DNA from: Lachnoclostridium sp. UBA933
Lineage (GTDB): Bacteria; Bacillota; Clostridia; Lachnospirales; Lachnospiraceae
Direction: 5' to 3'
Assembly: GCA_002293545.1 (NCBI GenBank)
Contig: DBDL01000075.1
Coordinates: 22,590-28,451 of the forward strand
DNA: 5,862 nt
Every line of letters begins with the position of its first letter. The first letter of the stretch is position 1. A model generated the notes under the pieces. That model searched no databases. It saw nothing but the letters and a program-made list of their open reading frames with translations, and was not told the DNA's origin. The position numbers and the translations under genes were made by a program. This document shows positions 1-5,862 of the stretch, piece after piece.

Positions 1-12
1 AATCAACCGGAA

Positions 13-45
13 ATTTTATTCTGCATTGTCTGCCTGCAGTAAAAT
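13..45 (-). terminator. Weak terminator-like hairpin after the DUF2164 gene
   Basis: Inverted repeat: ATTTTA (13-18) and CTGCA (21-25) pair with TGCAG (35-39) and TAAAAT (40-45), leaving a two-base bulge and a nine-base loop. It begins about ten bases past the stop codon of the DUF2164 gene, and on the minus strand it is followed by a short T-run. The GC part of the stem is only five pairs, so termination strength is doubtful. Confidence 0.35.
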
Positions 46-55
46 AAATCCTTTC

Positions 56-301
56 TTATTGATATAACGAGTAGTAATCCGCTTCCATATTCTCCATATA
101 GCGCTGAAACATTGTTTTTGCATCATCCAGCGCATGATTGTAAATATGCTCACCAAGCATGTCCTGAAAAAAGTCAAGTATATTCCCGGAGGCAATCACT
201 CCAAGCTTTTCGTCCCGTTCTTCCTGGAAAAAGAATTGGATTTCTTCTATCATCTTTGCTTTTTCCTCACGGGAAAAGGTTACTGTTTTATTATTCTTCA
301 T
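56..301 (-). CDS. DUF2164 family small protein
   Basis: This 81-residue soluble, acidic protein is full length for DUF2164, a family of small bacterial proteins of unknown function. Family hallmarks are visible: an N-terminal FSREEKAKMIEEIQFFF segment (residues 9-25), then EERDEKLG (27-34), a DFFQDMLGEHIYNHALDDA block (43-61) containing the conserved G-x-x-x-YN core, and an acidic C-terminus. There is no signal peptide or membrane segment. The ATG at 299-301 is the only sensible start. The closest purine-rich RBS candidate (AAAGGAAA) sits rather far upstream, about 14 bases. It has its own consensus promoter at 377-405, so it need not depend on the upstream phosphoesterase gene, which shares its strand. 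Family assignment is by recognition of the conserved blocks; the biochemical role is unknown. Confidence 0.85.
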   Translation of the reverse strand: MKNNKTVTFSREEKAKMIEEIQFFFQEERDEKLGVIASGNILDFFQDMLGEHIYNHALDDAKTMFQRYMENMEADYYSLYQ

Positions 302-376
302 AGTTTCTGTTATTTCCTTTATTATCCGTGCAATATATTATGCGGGTTGGCAAATCACTTCACAAAGTTTAAATTC

Positions 377-405
377 ATTATATAAATATACTTATCTTTT
401 GTCAA
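377..405 (-). promoter_or_regulatory. Consensus sigma-A promoter for the DUF2164 gene
   Basis: On the minus strand TTGACA (400-405) is followed after exactly 17 bases (383-399) by TATAAT (377-382). Both hexamers match the housekeeping consensus perfectly at the optimal spacing. Transcription should begin near 370, giving a leader of about 70 bases to the ATG at 301. The spacer is AT-only apart from two Gs. The promoter lies in the gap between the phosphoesterase stop codon and the small gene. Confidence 0.85.
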
Positions 406-428
406 TACTTTCTAAGTAAGAATCCACG

Positions 429-445
429 AAAAACAGGGTGTTTTT
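429..445 (-). terminator. Short hairpin at the phosphoesterase stop codon
   Basis: AAAAACA (429-435) and TGTTTTT (439-445) form a perfect seven-base inverted repeat around a three-base loop, overlapping the TAA of the metallophosphoesterase gene (444-446). On the minus strand the T-rich arm comes last, as in an intrinsic terminator. The stem has only one GC pair, so this may be a weak terminator or chance. Confidence 0.3.
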
Positions 446-1388
446 AATCTCTGACTTTGTTTTCCTTTTTCCACAGACGGTAAGCTTCTGTCCATGTTTT
501 CACGGAATAGGGTCGTATCGGATCCTTTATTTTATTTGCGTAATTCTCTGTAAACTGCAGGAAAAACATGACATGTTCAAATCCTCTTGTCAATTCCAGT
601 ATTTCAATATCCGTCCATACATAAGCATCTTTATATAATCCGGAATTTTTAACTTTACTGACAAACCGGTCAATATCATAGGGAACCCTGCGTTCGGTAA
701 CGAGCATTTTCTCTTTTTCGATATCCAATATCGTATATGCGGCACCTGTAATTCCATCCAGCGGCAAACCACAGGAACCGGCATTAATAAAAATTTTATT
801 TTCATACGCCGCATTCCATTGGATATGCGTATGCGCAAAAATATAAATACCGTCGGATATATTATGAATTGCCTTTTGACAATCAGAATCCTTATAAAAA
901 TACTCTTTGATATCTTTCAGCAATTGTTCTTTTGCATCTTCTGAATTGCTTTGATTGTTTAATATGCACCTCCGGCTTGAAATTTCCTTATCCCCCATTC
1001 CTTCATCCACATCCGACAACTTATGCGTCACATTTACCGGAATACCATTATCCCTAAATATAATATGCTCCGGTAATACCCTTAGATAGTCGTGATTTTC
1101 GCTCCTCATTTCCCTATATGTCCAGTAACGGGCTTGAAACTGACCATCCGTCCATGTGCTTTTGTCTTGTCCTGCACATTCTTCAAAGCAAGTGTCTTCA
1201 TTTCCTTTAATAATAAATTTATTCCCAATGTCTTGTATCATATCAAGAACCTCATTCGGATAAGGAAAACACGGGCAGTAATCTCCGGCAAAAATATAAG
1301 CCTCCGCATTTTGCATTTTGGCGTCTTGAAGCACCGCCTCAAAGGCGTCTGCATTTCCATGTATATCCGCTATAATAGCATATCTCAA
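444..1388 (-). CDS. Calcineurin-like metallophosphoesterase
   Basis: A 314-residue cytosolic protein carrying the two-metal phosphoesterase motifs in order: DIHGN (residues 8-12; metal ligands D8, H10), GDYCP (35-39; D36), GNED (62-65; N63), a VTH triplet with H122, and FAHTH (184-188; H186, H188), followed by the INAGSCGLPLDG strand-turn (201-212) typical of the YfcE/MJ0936-like branch. The usual GNHD histidine is replaced by Glu64, a position that varies in this branch. About 75 C-terminal residues after the phosphoesterase fold form a Trp-rich helical tail. The start is TTG at 1386-1388: GGAGG (1397-1401) lies eight bases upstream and the motif begins immediately after. Substrate cannot be told; relatives hydrolyse phosphodiesters or phosphomonoesters, some acting on nucleotides. 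No membrane segments. The gene shares strand with the DUF2164 gene but is separated from it by 142 bases holding an independent promoter. Confidence 0.88.
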   Translation of the reverse strand: MRYAIIADIHGNADAFEAVLQDAKMQNAEAYIFAGDYCPCFPYPNEVLDMIQDIGNKFIIKGNEDTCFEECAGQDKSTWTDGQFQARYWTYREMRSENHDYLRVLPEHIIFRDNGIPVNVTHKLSDVDEGMGDKEISSRRCILNNQSNSEDAKEQLLKDIKEYFYKDSDCQKAIHNISDGIYIFAHTHIQWNAAYENKIFINAGSCGLPLDGITGAAYTILDIEKEKMLVTERRVPYDIDRFVSKVKNSGLYKDAYVWTDIEILELTRGFEHVMFFLQFTENYANKIKDPIRPYSVKTWTEAYRLWKKENKVRD

Positions 1389-1442
1389 TTATTCTTCCTC
1401 CGTATTCTATGTTTTTCTGATTCTGCCATGTAACGTTTCATA

Positions 1443-1472
1443 TATCCGAAAGCTGGAAACTGTTATCCGAAA
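1443..1472 (-). repeat. Two direct repeats of TTTCGGATA, 21 bp apart, upstream of the phosphoesterase
   Basis: TATCCGAAA occurs at 1443-1451 and again at 1464-1472 on the plus strand (TTTCGGATA on the minus strand). Start-to-start distance is 21 bp, two helical turns, placing both copies on the same DNA face. They lie 55-84 bases upstream of the phosphoesterase start, where a regulator could act. No strong -35/-10 pair is visible nearby, so an operator role is inference only. Confidence 0.4.
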
Positions 1473-1511
1473 ATAATCCTATATCCTTGATTAATTAAAA
1501 CGGAGCATTAA

Positions 1512-1554
1512 CTTTTGCAGATAGGCATTGGTTCCCTTTTTTCATCCTTTTGCA
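1512..1554. repeat. Paired CTTTTGCA direct repeats beyond the broken recombinase gene
   Basis: CTTTTGCA is present at 1512-1519 and 1547-1554, 35 bases apart, starting four bases past the recombinase stop codon. The 3' flank of a large serine recombinase gene is often close to an element end, so these could mark an old attachment region. Eight-base repeats also arise by chance in AT-rich DNA. Confidence 0.25.
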
Positions 1555-1557
1555 TGT

Positions 1558-2727
1558 TTATTTCATTATATATATAAATTTAAAATATAGCAAGTCAAGT
1601 GTAACCTCAACATGCTTTTTGTCATATACAACTATTTTTTTTAGTATTTGCTTGTAAAATTCATCTTCATACTCAATACCGCACAGAATCTCGCCAATTA
1701 CCTTTTCCATTGTTTCCATATGTCTGTGCGGTTTGCCAACGGCACTGATTTGTGCTTTCCTGCTGCTGATCACCGATTTTAATTTGTCGGTTACATTGTC
1801 ATATGTTCCTTTCATATCATTAAATTCTTTCTTGGATATTTCATCAGAAGTATATAAATCAATCAATTTTCTTTGTTTTTGAATGATCTGTGTCATTTGC
1901 AGCTGATAATTACCGATATCTTTATCTGCCGGAGCCATGCTTGTAACGGAACGGATGATCTGCAATAAGTTTTTCTTTATTTTATCTTTGTCATAAGTAA
2001 GGCTCCTGCAAATGCGGCTCATAATATAAATAACATCATCGTTCCGAATACTGATTCCCCCGCAGCCGATTTGCTTACCGTCTGCACCGGTATGTGGTTT
2101 CCCGTACCGTACGGCTTCCAAACAACGCCACGACTTATATTGGCTTCCGTCTTTTCTGGACTTATATCTTGCCACATAGCTTGCTCCGCAGCAGCCGCAT
2201 TTTATTTTCCCCGAAAACGGATAACGGTTGCTGAACTTTGTTTTCCCCTCCTGCGAGAGTGAACGGGCATCCAGAATACGGTTGGCTTCTTCAAAAAGCT
2301 TCCGCGGAACAATCGGTTCATGATGGTTCTTAATGATAATAAAATCCTCCTGTCCTTTGTTATACTTTTTATCATGGGATAAAAAATCCGGTGTATATGT
2401 TTTTTTCTGAACCAAATCCCCGCAATATTTTTCATTCCGGATTATCCTTAAAATCACGGTGTTTTGCCATCCCCCCGCCTGCATTGACTTGATTCCCGCT
2501 TCTCTCAGTTCGCGGGCAATGACATGCGTCCCTTTCCCTTCCCGGACAAATTTATGAAAAATCAAACGCACAATCTCGGCACCTTTTTCATTGATATACA
2601 TTTTTCCGTTACAGACATCATAACCGAGCATACTTCGCCCAAAAACAACCCCTTGTTCCATACGGCGTTTTTGACCCCATTTCACACGCTCGGATATTTT
2701 ACGGCTTTCCTCCTGAGAGGAGTGCGC
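1558..2727 (-). pseudogene. Large serine recombinase, 5'-truncated: catalytic domain missing
   Basis: The frame is open from 2727 to the TAA at 1558-1560 and encodes the C-terminal part of a large serine recombinase (site-specific integrase of a transposon or prophage). The first remnant residues, AHSSQEESRKISERV, are the end of the catalytic domain and the long linker helix. Counting from the in-frame GTG at 2683-2685 (375 residues), the recombinase domain spans about 10-140 (GVVFGRSMLGYDV; QNTVILRIIRNEKYCGD). A zinc ribbon follows at about 157-210 (C163, C166, C188, C208), then a helical coiled-coil region (about 255-312) and a basic tail. The N-terminal resolvase domain of roughly 140 residues, with the Y-x-R-x-S nucleophile and active-site arginines, is absent. 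Upstream of the TAA at 2728-2730 no frame restores it. That GTG is an ordinary internal valine codon without an RBS, so a functional product is unlikely. Without Ser it cannot cut DNA. Confidence 0.85.
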
Positions 2728-2869
2728 TTAAGGAATAAAGTGAAAACCCAACCCGAATCCAGCTAAACCGCTGTAAAAATAATTGTTATAAGACCGCGAA
2801 TTAATCGCTTGCTTTTTCATGAAACCTACGGTAATATCTCCAGTGGAAACCGGCATAAAAAACGCCGTG

Positions 2870-2902
2870 GCAGATTGGTTTGCGGGAACAAACCAACCCT
2901 GC
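2870..2902. repeat. Inverted repeat TTGGTTTG/CAAACCAA with extended stem
   Basis: TTGGTTTG (2875-2882) and CAAACCAA (2889-2896) are perfect eight-base arms around a six-base loop (CGGGAA). After a 1x2 internal loop the stem continues with GCAG (2870-2873) pairing with CTGC (2899-2902). No T-run follows on either strand, so it does not look like a terminator. It could be a protein binding site or part of a folded single strand. Confidence 0.6.
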
Positions 2903-2947
2903 AACAAGGTGACGTACCACCTCGCGCAACCGTAAAGGCACCACGAC

Positions 2948-2956
2948 TGTTATAAT
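2948..2956 (+). promoter_or_regulatory. Extended -10 promoter for the orphan plus-strand gene
   Basis: TGTTATAAT (2948-2956) combines the TGn extension with a perfect TATAAT at 2951-2956. The region 16-19 bases upstream has no good -35, which is tolerated in extended -10 promoters. Transcription would begin near 2963, leaving a leader of about 105 bases before the ATG at 3069. Confidence 0.6.
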
Positions 2957-2987
2957 TATACCCATTAATATGTCAAAACACAAGCTG

Positions 2988-3023
2988 AACGTGTGCGAGG
3001 GAATGAAAAACCTTACACACGTT
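2988..3023 (+). promoter_or_regulatory. Leader stem-loop, attenuator-like
   Basis: AACGTGTGCGAGG (2988-3000) pairs with CCTTACACACGTT (3011-3023), a 13-position stem with one C-A mismatch and one G-U wobble around a ten-base A-rich loop. The strand continues with TTTT overlapping the stem base (3022-3025). Its position in the predicted 5' leader, between promoter and RBS, suggests attenuation or leader-based control, but it could also be an operator-type DNA palindrome. Confidence 0.45.
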
Positions 3024-3035
3024 TTATGCTTGGGC

Positions 3036-3054
3036 TTCCTAAAAATTTTAGGAA
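3036..3054 (+). promoter_or_regulatory. Perfect 19-nt palindrome overlapping the RBS
   Basis: TTCCTAAAA (3036-3044) and TTTTAGGAA (3046-3054) are exact reverse complements around a single central A. The right arm contains the first part of the purine-rich RBS tract AGGAAAGGCGG (3050-3060). Such dyads are typical of dimeric repressor operators; as RNA it would place part of the RBS in a stem, though a one-base loop would force some pairs open. It should influence expression of the gene starting at 3069. Confidence 0.5.
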
Positions 3055-3068
3055 AGGCGGCATACAAA

Positions 3069-3743
3069 ATGAATTACTCAGAAACAACAGGCGATTGGGG
3101 GGACAAAAATTTTGACTTGGAGGAGATAACAAAGTCAGGGAAAGAAATGCTCCGGCTGATACGTGAATGGCGGCAAAAGCTCGGAACGAAATGCGGATTG
3201 CTGGATGATTATCTGGCGGCTGTCCTCAACACCATCGTCGACACTACCGGCGTTTGCATCAGCGCCGAAGAAGGATTTGACAATGAACTCTCCGAATTGC
3301 GGGGCATTCTTCGGCAAATCAAGGACAGGAAAGAAAACAAAGTGCGAGAACATCCATTTTACCCGCAAATTCGGAGATACATGGATGTCCATCCGTTTCC
3401 GCAGGATTCACTTTATTATGAAACATACTGCGTGGGGCTGTTTCAAGAATATTTTATGTTTGCGCTTCAATACTATATGGACAGATGCCACGGCAAGTTT
3501 CAGGCAGAGTTGGAAGCAAATAATGTCTTGCAATTGCGCGAAGCGCTGCTGTTCTCCGATGCTGATATTACAGAAGAAGCGATAGATTATCTCAACAGAC
3601 TGATTTCACTGACCTTTATGTGGATAACACCATCCGGCGTTTTTATGCAGGGAATGCTTGACCAGATCATGTATTCCCTCTTGGCACGGGATAAACGCAG
3701 CGGCAGATATGTATTTCAGCGGGTATTGGACGGCGAGGTGTGA
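3069..3743 (+). CDS. Unrecognised 224-residue protein
   Basis: I do not recognise this protein. The frame is open from an ATG at 2970, but the ATG at 3069 is chosen because AGGAAAGGCGG (3050-3060) lies eight bases upstream and because 2970 falls only a few bases after the predicted transcription start. The product (starting MNYSETTGDW) is soluble, mainly helical and slightly acidic. It has no signal peptide, no clear membrane segment, four scattered cysteines (42, 63, 121, 140) and no metal or nucleotide binding motif that I can see. Aromatic-rich stretches occur around HPFYPQIRRY (95-104) and LYYETYCVGLFQEYFMFALQYY (spanning 115-136). It is the only plus-strand gene in the window, between a dead recombinase (divergent) and an intact one (convergent). 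Codon use looks like that of a real gene. It may be cargo of a mobile element or a displaced chromosomal gene. Confidence 0.75.
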   Translation: MNYSETTGDWGDKNFDLEEITKSGKEMLRLIREWRQKLGTKCGLLDDYLAAVLNTIVDTTGVCISAEEGFDNELSELRGILRQIKDRKENKVREHPFYPQIRRYMDVHPFPQDSLYYETYCVGLFQEYFMFALQYYMDRCHGKFQAELEANNVLQLREALLFSDADITEEAIDYLNRLISLTFMWITPSGVFMQGMLDQIMYSLLARDKRSGRYVFQRVLDGEV

Positions 3744-3761
3744 GGTGATTTCTTTGAGGTA
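3744..3761 (+). other. Orphan RBS and aborted TTG start
   Basis: Immediately after the TGA of the 224-residue gene comes GGTGATTTCTTTGAGGTAA. An AGGTGA-type RBS stands at normal distance from a TTG, but that frame ends two codons later at TAA. This is what would remain if a second, tightly spaced gene of the same operon had been replaced right after its start. Chance similarity is possible. Confidence 0.3.
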
Positions 3762-3788
3762 ATTTTTAAAGAAAATATATCATGATGA

Positions 3789-5636
<1,848 letters not shown>

Positions 5637-5718
5637 ATACATATCACCCCGTTGAAGTCTATTCGCGGAGTGATTGTCCAGATAACCTCACGACTCGTCC
5701 TTTTTCGATAATAGGATG

Positions 5719-5862
5719 CTAAAGTTGCAAGATGAAATCCATTAGTTGATTCATAACGTCTGCCCTTGGCCGTCCGGTACCGATGTCGATCCACGCCATC
5801 GGAGGAAGTCCCGCACCGGCATCGAACGAGTTGATCTTATCGATAACCCCCTGCACCGCCGC
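5719..5862 (-). CDS. 3' end of an unrecognised gene (cut by the window edge)
   Basis: The minus-strand frame is open from the right edge to a TAG at 5719-5721, giving the last 47 residues of a protein: AAVQGVIDKINSFDAG, then AGLPPMAWIDIGTGRPR and ADVMNQLMDFILQL. Codons favour G or C in third position and the segment is richer in GC than the small gene that follows, which supports it being coding. I do not recognise the family from this fragment. The gap to the TnpW-like gene is about 80 bases with no clear terminator or consensus promoter, so an operon with the recombinase module is possible. Confidence 0.45.
   Translation of the reverse strand, partial: AAVQGVIDKINSFDAGAGLPPMAWIDIGTGRPRADVMNQLMDFILQL

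Larger units (their letters stand above)
2728..3068. other. Gene-free segment with short hairpins and a plus-strand leader
   Basis: I see no convincing coding frame in these 341 bases. From 2728 to about 2795 nothing is recognisable apart from the junction with the recombinase remnant. From 2796 to 2922 there is a run of short inverted repeats: GCGA/TCGC (2796-2808), TTTCATGAAA (2815-2824), CGGC/GCCG (2851-2867), the strong hairpin at 2870-2902, and AGGTG/CACCT (2907-2922). From 2948 on it carries the promoter and leader of the downstream plus-strand gene. The segment could be an element end, a transfer or recombination site, or the remains of a structured RNA; none of these can be proved from sequence alone. 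Confidence 0.5.

Noticed and set aside
2708..2716. AGGAGG on the minus strand inside the recombinase remnant as an RBS for a short functional form
   Set aside because: It is produced by the conserved Gln-Glu-Glu codons, and no ATG, GTG or TTG lies at usable distance. The first GTG is about 23 bases away.
2733..2820. Short minus-strand peptide (29-30 residues) ending at the TAA before the recombinase remnant
   Set aside because: It has only a poor RBS and no recognisable features. It is in frame with the remnant but does not resemble the missing resolvase domain.
2801..3067. 88-residue minus-strand open frame in the gene-free segment
   Set aside because: It has no RBS, its composition is basic and aromatic without family features, and it runs through the plus-strand promoter, the leader stem-loop and the palindrome. 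The regulatory elements explain the sequence better.
2970..3068. Longer start for the orphan gene adding 33 residues
   Set aside because: The ATG at 2970 has no RBS and lies only a few bases past the predicted transcription start. The added residues are encoded by the stem-loop and palindrome, whereas the ATG at 3069 has a strong RBS.
3163..3585. 140-residue plus-strand open frame overlapping the orphan gene
   Set aside because: It is out of frame with the 224-residue gene, has no RBS, and its protein composition (many Trp, Lys, Met runs) looks like a frame shadow.
5640..5720. Promoter for the TnpW-like gene and recombinase
   Set aside because: A TATTAT at about 5708-5713 (minus strand) has no acceptable -35 at 16-18 bp and no TGn extension, so I do not call it.

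Overview
The window looks like accessory DNA from a low-to-moderate GC Bacillota genome, most likely a gut-type Clostridia (Lachnospiraceae/Oscillospiraceae-like). The evidence is Gram-positive ribosome binding sites (GGAGG-type), TTG starts, a consensus sigma-A promoter, and large serine recombinases of the kinds carried by clostridial conjugative and mobilizable transposons. Species cannot be named from the sequence alone.

Left part (1-1400), AT-rich, minus strand: a small DUF2164-family protein (56-301) driven by a textbook TTGACA-17-TATAAT promoter, and upstream of it a calcineurin-like metallophosphoesterase (444-1388) with a TTG start and strong RBS. Two copies of TTTCGGATA exactly 21 bp apart lie upstream of the phosphoesterase.

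Middle (1558-2727), minus strand: the C-terminal three quarters of a large serine recombinase. The linker helix, recombinase domain, zinc ribbon and coiled coil are present. The N-terminal catalytic resolvase domain is gone; homology stops abruptly at an in-frame TAA at 2728-2730. This is the scar of a dead mobile element.

Gene-free segment (2728-3068): a run of short inverted repeats, then an extended -10 promoter on the plus strand, a 13-bp-arm stem-loop and a perfect 19-nt palindrome abutting the RBS of an unrecognised 224-residue protein (3069-3743). That gene is the only plus-strand gene in the window. It sits between two recombinase genes and is followed by an RBS-like sequence leading only to a dead-end TTG-AGG-TAA.

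Right part (3789-5642), minus strand, distinctly richer in GC: an intact TnpX/TndX-type large serine recombinase of 548 residues, preceded by a 57-residue TnpW-like small protein whose stop overlaps the recombinase TTG start as TTGA. The pair looks like the translationally coupled integration module of a second element, of which this window holds one end. At the right edge lies the 3' end of a further minus-strand gene (5719-5862) that I do not recognise.

Taken together, this is a junction of at least two mobile-element fragments next to ordinary accessory genes. I see no complete defence system, CRISPR array, tRNA or rRNA. The most plausible undescribed component is the orphan 224-residue gene with its structured leader; no function can be assigned to it.
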